DNA of 64,000 bases from Corella eumyota (lineage: Eukaryota > Chordata > Ascidiacea > Phlebobranchia > Corellidae). Shown here one piece after another: positions 1-10,691 of this stretch. The translations under genes and the position numbers were made by a program. Below the pieces are notes generated by a model. It saw only the letters and a list, made by a program, of their open reading frames with translations, did not search any database and was not told the origin of the DNA. Numbering within the stretch: the first letter of the stretch is position 1; each line of letters opens with the position of its first letter. The stretch covers positions 3,224,001-3,288,000 of the forward strand of contig OY720100.1 in the NCBI GenBank assembly GCA_963082875.1, written 5' to 3'.

Positions 1-1762
1 CACAAAGCCGAAAAATGTTTTGTTCAAATGTCGATTGGAAAAAAGCAAAATTGTTCCGTTATAAAAACCACGCTAATTACTGCCTTAAGTTTTAGGCTCT
101 TTTGTAAGATTGCTACAAATTAAAAAAGTCATTTTACCGGCAAAACAACGTACATAGAACGCGATCGGAAGCGCGTGAATTTACTCGCCACTGCCATCTA
201 GCGGGAAGAAAAACTGATAAATTTTAGTGACTACAATCAATCAATTCGTTTTATTTGAACACATTAGCAGAACTTAGACTAAAAAAGTTGTATTAAATAT
301 ATTTCAAAACAGCAAATAGTTGAATTAAATATATCTAAAGAGCCAATTTAAAAAACAAAATGGCAAAACCAATTTAAAACATAGAATAAAATTCAAGTTT
401 TTGGCACTATTAGAGTTTGCTTTTCAATTTGCTATTTGTTTGTTGAAAAAAACTCCTAAACCCTAACCATTTCTAAAACTAAAAATTAAAATAAATAAAA
501 AATAACTAAAAAGAAGAAATCATAATATAAACAAATAAATAAAAAAGGTGTTAATTTAAGTGGTTATGATATTATACTTAGTAAATGTAAGTGTATAAAA
601 TGTATACACTTAGTATTTTTAAATTTTAAAATAGATATCTACAGATTAAACAACTACCTTTAACTAATACACAAAAACAAAATTTGTTTATATAGCTTTA
701 TAATTGCAACTTTTTATGTAAAACTTAGCTTGGCATGTTAAATAAATTTTAAACCAAATGATATAATTATATTTACAGTTCATTAAAGAGTCTTGTTTAG
801 ATGTACAACCACCAATATAATTTTTAAGAAGATCGCTTTAGTTGACTATTAGAAATTTTAAAAATATTAAATTTATTTAGCCTACTTACTTATAAGTAAA
901 ATGAAAAATCTCCTTGTCAACCCTCGTCCCTTAGCACATAATTTGTAAAGTCCTAGAAAAACATAATAAAAAGGATTCATAAAAACAAAGTTGCCTACAT
1001 ACAGTAATATTAAACTTGTGTTCAATATATTATAAATCATAGCTTACCTTGCTTTCATTGGCAGACTAGCTGACTAGAGAATTAAAGTTTGGTTTATCAA
1101 CAAAATGTATCAAAACCTAACATTCATCTTGGCTTGGAAACATAATGGTCATCACCACAATTTAGCTACCTGAAAAAAAAAACAGTTTATTTAACTATTT
1201 GGCTTATTTTATCAATAAAAATTTGTTTTAATACCATGGATTTTACATAAAACTCCTCGTTCCACTACTAAAAAAATAATGTTTAGAATTATGCAATTTA
1301 TTAGCTAGAGTTTTATAAGTGATAAAAATATATTTAAGATATAATTTAAGTAACAATGTGTTTGCATTGTATTTCTGGTTATTTGTGTGTTAGTTGTGCT
1401 TGTGATGACACTATTATATTGTCCAAATACGAAGCAAAAGTACAACAAAATAAAAAAAACCGTATATATTTGTTTACCTATACTAATATTTATTTTTCGT
1501 AAACATATTTTACTGATATGATTTCGGCGATATTAAACAACGTCAGATGTCGCCAAAGATGCATGCAACTTTATTGTTGCTGTGAACCGCACCCCAGAAA
1601 CATGCTAAGTAGTTTTACTTTTTTATTTAACCGGGATACGTTTAAAAAGTAATGTTATGGCGGGAATAGATTTACCGAAATCGTTTAATGAGGTAATAAT
1701 TTTTGTTTTCATAAAAAATGTTAAGTTTTTATTCTGACATTTCAATTAAATAGATAAAGCAA
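1..1762 (+). pseudogene. Truncated duplicate of the 5' end of the KATNBL1-like gene
   Basis: Positions 1-594 repeat 7237-7895, and about 1505-1762 repeat 7936-8191, with scattered substitutions and indels. Both ends fit a copy of the upstream region, first coding exon, first intron and first nine bases of exon 2 of the KATNBL1-like gene. The copy keeps an ATG at 1657, a 12-codon exon (MAGIDLPKSFNE, 1657-1692), a GT donor at 1693 and the acceptor AG at 1752-1753. Similarity stops at 1762 and frame is soon lost, so no katanin-like domain follows. About 900 bp (roughly 600-1500) are present here but not in the downstream copy; they look like plain AT-rich sequence with no recognisable gene. The left end may lie outside the window. 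Whether it is transcribed from its retained promoter cannot be seen. Confidence 0.75.
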
Positions 1763-3660
1763 AATTTGCATTAAAATCGACAAGCTAGGTTGATAACCCT
1801 TTTTTAATGCGCAAAGTTTAAAGCCATTCCTATAGATGCAATGAGCCATGACAATACCAACAAATGTGGTCAATCGTCATTTCAGTAAAAAAGAGAAACT
1901 TGTACAAGCATTAAAGGGATTGCTGTATCCAGTGGCGGCTCGTGGTAAAAATGATAAGGGGGGCTAATTTTAGAAAGTCATAGCACGACTAGGGGGGTCC
2001 GGGGGCCCCCCCCGAAAAATTTTTTTGATATTGATGGCCGTAAATCGGCTATTTTAGATACAAAACGATCTTTTTTTATATTACTTAAGAAGATAAAATT
2101 TTTATTTTATCTGATAGTGGGAACAATTTTAAGGTGTGCCTTTAAAGCTATTAGTAACTGGGGTGTAGGGCATACAACATTTTTAATAACCTTTTTTAAA
2201 TAAACACAATTGTATTTTATTCAATTAACTACTAATGTAGCCTATATCTTGCATAAAATAAAAATGTTTTTTTTTTGTTATTTTTTATTTTTTTCGTCGT
2301 CTTCCTTCTAAAAAAAATTTCAAATTCAATAAAAAGCAGTATAGTACATAATACATTTCTTTCATTAATGGTTAGCAAACTGGATTAACATTTAGTTGAC
2401 CATTTACTAATAACCATTTTTCAGACATAAAAAGCAGTAAAAATACTTTAAGTTAATTAAAACATAAAATCAGCAACATATTTATTTGAGACATTAATGT
2501 AATTAGATAGTTTGTGCGAAAAATAATGATATAATTTAAAAAAATTAAAATTACATATCAACAAAAAATTAATATATATAAAACAAACTAATAAAAAAAA
2601 TTAAAACTTTGATCACCTTTTTCTTTAACTCATCAGCATTTCTTAAAAGCAACATTACAAATAATTAGTTATATATAATAAGTAAACGAAACAAACTATG
2701 AAAGGATATTGAACTATTTACCTCTCCTGCTCCCTTCTTTCCTCCCTCTCTACTCTCCTCCTCTTTAACTCCACTTTTCTTTTTTAATAAATATTTTAAT
2801 CAAACTATTTTTAATAAGCTGGTGAAAAATCTTTTAGCTTCGTTAAAGCTAAACTTTTAGATTTTATAATATAAAACCTAAATTCTCATTTAATGATATA
2901 ATACTAAACTATAAATTCTAAAAAAATAACGCTAAACTTTCAACCCAATAAAAAAACTAAACTTTCTAATTGTAAACTTGTTAATTTAGACCTAAGTTAC
3001 CTCTCCTCCTCAATTTCTTCTTCTTCTTTCCTTTTCATGTTTTCTTCTCTAAAATTTTTTTATTTAATTGTTAAATTAATGAAATATTTAAATATAATAT
3101 TTGCACTTACCCTAATTTTTTCATCTTCTCTCCTCTTTCCTTCCACCCACCCGACCTTCTTCCTCTTTTCCCCCAGCCCTTATCCTCCCATTCCCCCTCC
3201 TCTCCTCGCCAAACCCATTTTCCTCTTCCTCTACCACGACCCCTTCCTCCACCCCGACCCCTTCTTCCACCACCTTGACCACTATAATTTTTGTAATTTG
3301 ATTTTAAAAAATGTGTAAAGTAAATAAATTGATTACTATTTCTTTTTTTAATAAGGTATTTTAACAAGCTATATAAAATATTAAAATTTGTTTCTTACCT
3401 CCATTCCCCTACCCCATATTGGTTGAAAGTAAAATTCATTTAATTTTTTTATTTTTTTTTAAAACCTTTTATTCTTTTCAACCTAAAAATAAATTCCAGT
3501 TAATTTATTTTAAATTTTTATAATTGCTTTTATATATATATGCACATAAATTTTTAAATATATCCAATTTGCATGTATCCATTGTTTTTTTTTATCCGAA
3601 CAAATGGTTTTTACACAATCAACCTTTACTGGAAAAACATAATCAACTTTTTCCAGTATA

Positions 3661-3868
3661 ACTCAACACATCAACAGTGGAGGGCAGGCACAATTGATTA
3701 TTTTCCAGGAAAACTCAACACATCAACAGTGGAGGGCAGGCACAATCGATTATTTTCCAGGAAAACTCAACACATCAACAGTGGAGGGCAGGCATAATCG
3801 ATTATTTTCCAGGAAAACTCAACACATCAACAGTGGAGGGTCGGCATAATCCTTATCTAAGAAAACAT
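3661..3868. repeat. 52-bp tandem repeat, four units, inside the hAT element
   Basis: Units begin at about 3661, 3713, 3765 and 3817, an exact 52-base period. Each carries ACTCAACACATCAACAGTGG followed by a GGGCAGGCA block and a TTTTCCAG spacer. The copies differ at only a few positions, so the array is young. The open frame running through it (3573-3797) arises because the repeat happens to lack stops and is not treated as a gene. Confidence 0.9.
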
Positions 3869-3899
3869 CAACATTACAACACTCATCATCAAAAACACT

Positions 3900-4515
3900 T
3901 TATTTATAATTTAAAAAAGTTCTTCTAATTTTCAACTTGGAAAACAATTCTATGACATTTTTATTAAAATCAGGTGTGGCTGAAATGACATCTTTGTGAA
4001 TGGATAAGACTGCTAAAGCATTTAACCTATCTTGGCTCATGGTGTTTCTTGAAAATGTTTTAATTCGTTTTAAAGTACTAAAACACCTCAGATTCTGCAG
4101 TTGCAATTGGAGTAGTTAAAACTATTCCTATAACCTTACTAACTTCAGAAAAAGTATTCAAAAGTGAACCTTTTATCAGAAATGAATTCAAACCCACAAC
4201 TGATTTAATGTTTTCAAAGCTGTTGTTAGTGTACAACACTTTAAGTTCGTTGGCCAGCTTTAAACTATCTATCATGGGGTAACCCAGTACCAACTGTTTA
4301 ACCAAGTTAACTGGAAATATGTTTTTAAACCTTTTAAACAAACATGGATTAACTAATGAGAACGACTCAAATTGTTTTATGTTGCTAAATCGATTAATAA
4401 TTTCAACAATTATTATATCACAGGCTTCTTTTGCATTTGCGCACAGCAATCTTGAAGAAGTAGCAACCCTTTGGCGTTTTGACAACTCTGGACAAAATTC
4501 CATACTAGGTTCCAC
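3900..4515 (-). pseudogene. hAT transposase C-terminal remnant
   Basis: The minus strand encodes about 145 residues (4515 down to 4078) and then, in another frame from about 4106 down to 3900, a stretch with FSTLKRIKTFSRNTMSQDRL and LAVLSIHKD. That resembles the hAT C-terminal dimerisation region (typically SERSFSTLKRIKT...RLNGLALLSIH) of ZMYM/TTF-type hAT transposases. The two frames overlap near 4080-4106, implying a one-base shift exactly at the conserved block. No DDE catalytic core or zinc finger was found elsewhere in the element, so this is a fossil of the parent transposase. Family assignment rests on the dimerisation motif plus the element's TSD and TIR. Confidence 0.8.
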
Positions 4516-5426
4516 AAGTTTTCCACGAATATCAATAATAGCCTTCTGAAATAATCAATAGGTTTTTTCAAGTTTTCCACAATTAGATATTTTTTTTATA
4601 TATGGCAAAACTCTAATCTGCTAATCATGGCGTTCGCCGTTTGGGCTGACTGGCTGGATATGGCGTGGGCAGGCAAAATAAACTCTGCACTTTACTTCGA
4701 CTGCCAATCAATAAATAAATAACATTTGGCTAAAAACACTACCAAAATTCAATTAAAATTAACAAATTTATACATTTTTTTACTAAAAAAACGTATGCGG
4801 AATTAGCCTAAAATGACTGTTTCCGCAAGACATGTGCACGCCCTTTCTAAAACTTGTGCGACGACCTTTCTTACAAAAATCCAATTGATTATTTTAATTT
4901 GTTAACTTAAAAATATTATTTAGGGACCTATTACCTCCAGAGAAAATCATAAAATACCCAAATTATGTTTTAATTATTTTATATTTTAATTACTAAGTAA
5001 ATTGAACGTCAAATTTAAAAAAATCACAAAGCTAAAATTGTCAAATTATTTGGCAACTTTATGGTTGGCTTAGCCCCACTTTTTGATTCAAGTTCTCAAC
5101 TTTTTTTAAAATTTCGGAATCCTGAAGGCAAAAACAGCGTTAAAATATTTTTTATTTGACAGCCCGTGGGGCTAATTTTGGTTTAGCCCTCACATGTTTA
5201 CGCTACGTTTTTCGAAAATTTTGGCGTATTTCGTGGCCAAAATAGGCGCTAATTTTTAATATTTTTAATAATTTTAGCAAAAAAAAAATATTTTTAATAA
5301 TTTTAGCATTGCCGAAAAAACAAATATTATTCAAAATAAAATAAATTATAATTAACAAAAAAACATGTTAAAAAGTGGGGGTTTTAGCCCCATTAGCTCC
5401 ATAGACGAGCCGCCACTGGCTGTATC

Positions 5427-5883
5427 AGATAAAAGTATTACTTACAACTAAAGAAAAAGGGTGAAAACGTACATCTCTAATACGAAACACAGAAAAAAAA
5501 GAAACGTACATCTCTAATACGAAACACAGAAAGGCTTAGGCTAAAAACTTAGTTAAAAATTTTGTAAGATTTTTTGTAAACAACATAGCGCATTATAGTT
5601 TTACAGCAAAAATGTGACTGCTAAAACGTTTTATTCATTCTCGCTAAAACGTAGAAGCAGTCCAGGCAAATATTTGCATACGTTTGTTACATATTAACGG
5701 AAATTTATTTAAATAAATTATAGGGTATATAAATAAGTATTCTCTACATTCCAATGTATTATATTTTAAAACAAATTTTTGTATCCCAGTTAGATATAGG
5801 TTCTAGAAATAACGAACAAAATTAAAGTTATTTTAAATTTTTAATAATAGTTGAACTCCCATTACCCTTTCCTACCTTGTACT
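5427..5883. promoter_or_regulatory. Region upstream of the oxidase gene, with a short tandem duplication
   Basis: This stretch between the hAT target duplication and the oxidase start is AT-rich. A segment with the core ACGTACATCTCTAATACGAA occurs twice in tandem between about 5465 and 5531, roughly 37 bp apart. An in-frame TAG at 5848-5850 closes the oxidase frame just upstream of its ATG. No TATA box or other promoter element is distinct enough to call. Confidence 0.5.
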
Positions 5884-6888
5884 ATGTTTACAACAAAAAA
5901 TCTAAAAAGGTCTTCTCAATTACAAATAGCTGTAATTGGAGCCGGTGTCATTGGCTTGTCAACGGCATATAAAATACAGCAAGATATAAAAGATGCCGGT
6001 ATCACAATTTTTTATGCAGAAAAATCACCTAACACTACTGCAGATATATCTGGTGGATTTTTATCGCCTTACTGTTGTAATGGGAAAGATATCAGCAGAT
6101 GGTTTCAACAAACAATGAACTTAATGAGCACTTTGCACGAACGTCCTGACGCTTTACAACTTGGAATTGCTCCAATTTCAGGCTGTTCTTATAGAGACCA
6201 ACCACCTTCTTTTGCCCCCAACAATATCAGAGATATTAATGAAAATGAGAGGCCATTTTTAACAATCAGTGAAAACGGGTATCAATTTACAACCTGGACT
6301 TGTGAAGGCAAGCGTTTTTTAAAGTATCTTGAGAGCGAGTTTTTGGGTCGTGGTGGAAAAATGATTCAGAAAAAAATCAAAAACTTCGAGGAATTAAATT
6401 CGTATGACGTCATTATTAACTGCGCGGGAATCGGGGCAAAACAACTTACTAATGACGAAGAATTGACCCCTATCCGAGGTCAAGTTATTATCGTTAAAGC
6501 CCCCTGGCTCAAGCAAACTGTGTCCAAAGGAGAATTCTACATTCTACCAAGAATTGACGATGTGGTCTTAGGAGGTACAACCCAAAAAGGAAATTATAAT
6601 TTACTTGTTGATCCCGTGGATAGTCAATACATATGGGAAGGTTGTTGTAAACTTGAGCCCAGCGTAAAATACAGCACAATTGTTAGCGAAGAAGTTGGAT
6701 TAAGGCCATACAGATCTACAGTCAGGCTTGAACTTGAAAAAGTTAACTTAGCTGGCAAAAACGTTGTTTTACTGCATAATTATGGCCATGGGGGAGCAGG
6801 TGTTTCTTTACATTGGGGATGTGCATTAGATGCAAGCAATATGTTACAGAAATACTTGTTCGAAAAAAATAATCCTCATAAATTGTAA
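5884..6888 (+). CDS. D-amino-acid / D-aspartate oxidase (intronless)
   Basis: FAD-dependent oxidase of the DAO/DDO family, which oxidatively deaminates D-amino acids to 2-oxo acids, ammonia and hydrogen peroxide, normally in peroxisomes. The 334-residue protein matches the family's usual length (about 340). The Rossmann FAD motif GAGVIG is at residues 19-24. GLRPYRSTVRLE carries the family arginine that binds the substrate carboxylate, and HNYGHGGAGVSLHWG near the C-terminus is the second FAD signature. It ends in HKL, a PTS1-like but non-canonical peroxisomal signal. I chose the ATG at 5884; the open frame extends to a TTG at 5851, preceded by a stop. Intronless, unlike vertebrate DAO and DDO, which have many exons. 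AATAAA lies about 110 bp downstream (around 6996). D-aspartate versus neutral D-amino-acid preference cannot be told from the sequence. Confidence 0.93.
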   Translation: MFTTKNLKRSSQLQIAVIGAGVIGLSTAYKIQQDIKDAGITIFYAEKSPNTTADISGGFLSPYCCNGKDISRWFQQTMNLMSTLHERPDALQLGIAPISGCSYRDQPPSFAPNNIRDINENERPFLTISENGYQFTTWTCEGKRFLKYLESEFLGRGGKMIQKKIKNFEELNSYDVIINCAGIGAKQLTNDEELTPIRGQVIIVKAPWLKQTVSKGEFYILPRIDDVVLGGTTQKGNYNLLVDPVDSQYIWEGCCKLEPSVKYSTIVSEEVGLRPYRSTVRLELEKVNLAGKNVVLLHNYGHGGAGVSLHWGCALDASNMLQKYLFEKNNPHKL

Positions 6889-8085
6889 CTCTATTTCTAA
6901 TTACGTACTGTTACTAATTTAATGTCCTTGTATAATTACTTAAATCTATTTTTTATTAACCTTAGTAAACGTAAAGTATGGATATTTAGCTTTGAAATAA
7001 ATAATTATTATGGTTCGAAATCTTTGATTTCATATTGTTATTGTCAGTGTATTTATTCTTTTTTGTCAGAATTTTAAAAGACAATAACTTCTGTTGTTTA
7101 AAAATTAAAAGATTTAAATTTTCAGAATGGTTGTTATTATCCTAATGTGTCGCAAACCTCATATTAACGACATTTAATCAGTTAGTGTGTGTTAAAATGT
7201 TTTAGAAGAGACGACGCTCCCGTATAACTGAACTTCACAAAGCCGAAAAATGTTTTGTTCAAATGTCGATTGGAAAAAAACAAAATTGTTCCGTTATAAA
7301 AACTTCGCTAATTACTGACTTAAGGCTCTTTTGTAAGATTGCTACAAATTAAAAAAGTCATTTTACCGGGAAAAATATAATGTTACTTAAGCAGAGATCA
7401 ACAATTTTTGAGCATGTGTTGGCTTAAGAATATGTGTCAAATTCGTGCGTTACAACAAAATTGAAATGTTTTAAAATATCCTTTATAATTAAACTTAGTT
7501 TAGATTTCTAAACGCGATAGGAAACGCGTGAATTCACAAATCTATATTACTCGCTACTGTCATCTAGCGGGAAGGAAAACTGATAAATTTTAGTGAGTCA
7601 ATCCATCAATTCGTTTTATTTGAACACATTAGCAGAACTTAGACTAAAAATAGTTGTATTAAATATATTTCAAAACAGCAAATAGTTGAATTAAATATAT
7701 CTAAAGAGCCAATTTAAAAAACAAAATGGCAAAACCAATTTAAAACATGGAATAAAATTCAAGTTTTTGGCACTATTAGAGTTTGCTTTTCAATTTGCTA
7801 TATAACTAAAATGAACAAATCATATTATAAACAAATAAATAAAAAAGGTGTTAATTTAAGTGGCTATGTTATGATACTTAGTAAATGTAAGTGTAAAAAA
7901 AAGTGGCTATGTTACGATACTTAGTAAATGTAAGTGTGCATATTTTACTGATATGAATTCGGTGATATTAAACAACGTTAGATGTCGCTAATGATGCATG
8001 CAGCTTTATTGTTGCTGTGAACCACACGCCAGAAGCATACAAAGTAGCATCTTTATCAAACCAGAAAACGTTTAAAAATTTTGTT
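6889..8085. repeat. Intergenic region; downstream copy of the duplicated upstream segment
   Basis: After the oxidase polyadenylation region, 7237-8191 is the second copy of the segment at 1-1762. It carries its own insertion of about 140 bp (roughly 7370-7510) and a short tandem duplication of ATACTTAGTAAATGTAAGTGT (about 7875-7935). It runs directly into the first coding exon of the KATNBL1-like gene, so it presumably holds that gene's promoter. Confidence 0.75.
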
Positions 8086-9322
8086 ATGGCGAGAACAGAT
8101 TTACCGAAATCGTTTAACGAGGTAATAGTTTTTGTTTTCATGAAAAATATCAAGTTTTTATTCTGACATTTCAATTAAATAGATAAAGCAAGGCCATGGA
8201 GTTATAATGAACGTTCTGGACAACCGTTCAATTAAACTAAATGCAGCTCTAACATTTTGGAAAAAAGGGGATATTACTCAGTTGATTTCGTTTCTTTTAA
8301 AAACTGATGATGATAGCGTTTTTGTTGATGTATTACCCAAAATTACTAAATGGTAAGTCAAGTATAATACCTCTTAATATGTCAGTATGTGTAACAAAAA
8401 AAGTGTCTAATTTTGTCCACTAATCATCAATTGTGTAAACTGATTATATTCCCAAAAAAGTTTGTTTTAACATACTACAAAAAAAATACTTTCAATAACT
8501 TTAAAAGGTGTACTTTACTTTATCTTAACTCTTTAAATAACATTTTTAGTAATTGCAAATTATTAAGTTTTTAATTGTTTGAACAGCTATTTTATCAATC
8601 TAATTCCTGAGATTTTAGTTTTAAAGTTAAATTGCCTGTTGGTATATTATGTTGTTTTACATTTGATGTATTTTAAAGTATACAACAAGATGAGGAAAAA
8701 AACACTAAGCAAGTCAGTTTAGGTGCTTGCCTTGAACTATTACCCATTCTAGATCGATTACTTCACAAAAAATTCGAACAGTTGAGTATCAGATTCTCTC
8801 AAACATTTTTGCACATCACTTCTGTTTTTTTGCAATCAATTTAAGCCAAATTTTGTTTAGGTACATAGTTGTAAGTTTAGACTTACTAAGAACTCTAATT
8901 AAACGTTGGTTTCATGAGTTAAGAAAAATGAAGGAAGAAAATCAATCGCTAAACTCCAGTCTGTAAGAAAACTGCATCTTTTCTCCAAAATACTCTTTTT
9001 TTTTTTAATTTATAAATTTAAAAAAAGGGAATTGCTTTTCTACAATAATGTGTCAAATAATGCAAAAAAAATTCTATTTTTGTTAGGAGTTTATCACCAG
9101 TTTATGTTTCACTTATTTCCATGTCAAACTTTGTTAAACATCTATCCACTAAAGAAAAAGAAGTTGGAAGAAAGGCAAAGGTAACTCTTTTCTTTTTTTT
9201 CTATAAAACTGTTGTGAATATAAAAATAAGATATAACTCCTGCATTGTAAATTCACTTTTCTAAAAACTTTTAAATTTTGATTTGACAGATTGTTTATGA
9301 CCTTATAGAACAGTTAACATGA
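8086..9322 (+). CDS. KATNBL1: KATNBL1-like protein (katanin p80 con80 domain)
   Basis: Six exons keep frame throughout: 8086-8121, 8183-8352, 8679-8780, 8861-8962, 9087-9180, 9290-9322, giving 178 residues. IKLNAALTFWKKGDITQLI aligns with RLNVALTFWRKRSISELV of human KATNBL1, and VSLGACLELLPILDRLLHKK with ISLGCCVDLLPLVKSLL. LRTLIKRW is also conserved. This is the con80 domain, which in KATNB1 and KATNBL1 binds katanin p60 ATPases and regulates microtubule severing. The human protein (304 residues) has a long basic N-terminal region with nuclear localisation function; here only 12 exon-1 residues and a short linker precede con80. An alternative start is the ATG at 8207. The 3' end converges on the ZDHHC24-like gene, 230 bp away. 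The 5' end has been duplicated at 1-1762. Confidence 0.9.
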
Positions 9323-9552
9323 AATGAAGACTTCGAAAAATTGTGTTTTTTTTATTTTATAGATAAAATTCACTGTGTTTTGCTTGCATATAACGAAAAA
9401 GTATTTAAAAACCTATGAAACAGTATAAAAATAATCTACATCTAACAAAAATTGATTAAAAAACAATGTTTTTAATATATAAATAACCAAAATAAGATAG
9501 AAAAACTTTAATTCAATTGCACTACATTTCTACAAAGCAAGATTTTTCAGTG

Positions 9553-10553
9553 TTAAACACTTTTGTAATAAGTAGGTGAACCCCAAAGTGATTTTTCGTC
9601 TTTAGTTTTAAACGGAAGTGGTAACAAAAATGCAAGAAACCAAAGTTTTCCGAAAACTTTTGTTACATTCGTGAAAATTCCTTCATCATACTTACGTGAT
9701 TGTGTCATGAAATCGTGAGGAGTTTGCCCTCGAACAACACATATTATTTCCGTAACAAAAAGAAACATACAACCCATGCCAGTTGTAAGTGAGCAATACA
9801 AGATCATGATACAAACCAGTGTTGTAAAGTTTATTTCGATACCTTCAACCCACAACCAATTGTAAAATAATCCCGGGAGAAGATAAGAGAAAAGTGTGTA
9901 CAAGGAAAGATTAACTGGCATGTAAGTAACACTTAAATAGGCAAAAAGAACTTTTACAGAATGAAAACAGCCTAAACCCACATACAATCTATAATATAAA
10001 TAATAAGTTAAGAATGGTCTTAAATTTAATAAAAGTAAACTACATCTTTTAACTTACGTAAAGGGTATAAAAAAGCGTTGATTTCTTAGTCCAACACACT
10101 TCGTTAAAAAGAAACAGTGGTGATCACGTTTTAAAATACAAGTATTGCATAAAGTACAGTGATGTGATCTCGGTGGAGAATGCTGATTGCAGTTAGGGCA
10201 GAAACGAAATGCTTTTGGTGGATCACTTAAAGGTATTCCTGTGCAGAATTTCATTAAAAAGATAAAAAGTTAAGTCTAATGTTTATAATAATTAATATAT
10301 ATTAACAAATATTATTTGTACCTGATTTAAATTCACTTCCCATACTGCAGGCTAAAAAGTAATTTCCCATCATATTTAACAACACAAATATTAGGTAATA
10401 AGTATTTTCTGCTGCTTTCCATTTGTCTTCTTTAAAAATAACTGGGTATGCAATAAAAATGCTGCTGTAGAGCACACTTATTGTAAGTAAAAAGTAATAC
10501 CCAACAGCAGTTGCATGAACTAACCCTAAGTAGGGTTTAAAATTGTTTTTCAT
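9553..10553 (-). CDS. DHHC palmitoyltransferase, ZDHHC24/ZDHHC22-like
   Basis: Three in-phase exons: 10553-10322, 10238-10058, 9988-9553, giving 282 residues (human ZDHHC24 has 284). Protein S-acyltransferase that moves palmitate from its own cysteine to substrate cysteines in Golgi or ER membranes. Hydrophobic segments lie near residues 14-35 and 45-70. The cysteine-rich domain has C91-x2-C94, H104, C105, C108 and C111, with catalytic DHHC at 116-119 (RDHHCFFLTKCVG). Further membrane segments fill the last exon. The FF after DHHC and the overall length favour the ZDHHC22/24 group. The ATG is 3 bases from a TAAAG acceptor-like site, suiting a spliced leader. It lies 138 bp downstream of MRPL43 on the same strand, so both could form one transcription unit. 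Confidence 0.9.
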
Positions 10554-10691
10554 ACCTTTAGTAATAAATTTTTAATACAAACCTAAAATGGAAGATGGGT
10601 AAACAAAAACATATAAGTGGGTTGAAATAAGAATATTTTTTTTAAAAATATTGATTGTTTCTAAAAATACAACCCAATCTATACAAAATTA

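Larger units (their letters stand above)
1930..5418. mobile_element. hAT-superfamily DNA transposon, non-autonomous, with perfect 8-bp TSD
   Basis: The element starts with CAGTGGCGGCTCGT (1930-1943) and ends with its inverse complement ACGAGCCGCCACTG (5405-5418), a 14-bp perfect terminal inverted repeat. It is flanked by the identical 8-bp duplication GCTGTATC (1922-1929 and 5419-5426), diagnostic of the hAT superfamily. Inside are G/C runs near the left end (about 1992-2013), pyrimidine-rich tracts (2720-2770, 3001-3040, 3115-3280), a four-unit 52-bp tandem repeat and a decayed minus-strand transposase C-terminus (3900-4515). At 3,489 bp with only about 200 codons of transposase left, it cannot mobilise itself. 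The perfect target duplication suggests a fairly recent insertion. It lies between the truncated KATNBL1 copy and the oxidase gene. Confidence 0.9.

Noticed and set aside
1980-2013. G and C runs (GGGGGG, CCCCCCCC) as a possible assembly artefact
   Set aside because: They lie at the expected subterminal position of the hAT element, whose ends and target duplication are intact, so they are probably genuine.
3037-3318. Open frames of proline/serine and, on the other strand, arginine/glycine composition
   Set aside because: They come from a pyrimidine-rich tract inside the hAT element; low complexity on both strands and no protein-like pattern.
3573-3797. Open frame with repeated INSGG/NTSTVEGRHN peptides
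   Set aside because: Produced by the 52-bp tandem repeat, which lacks stops in this frame.
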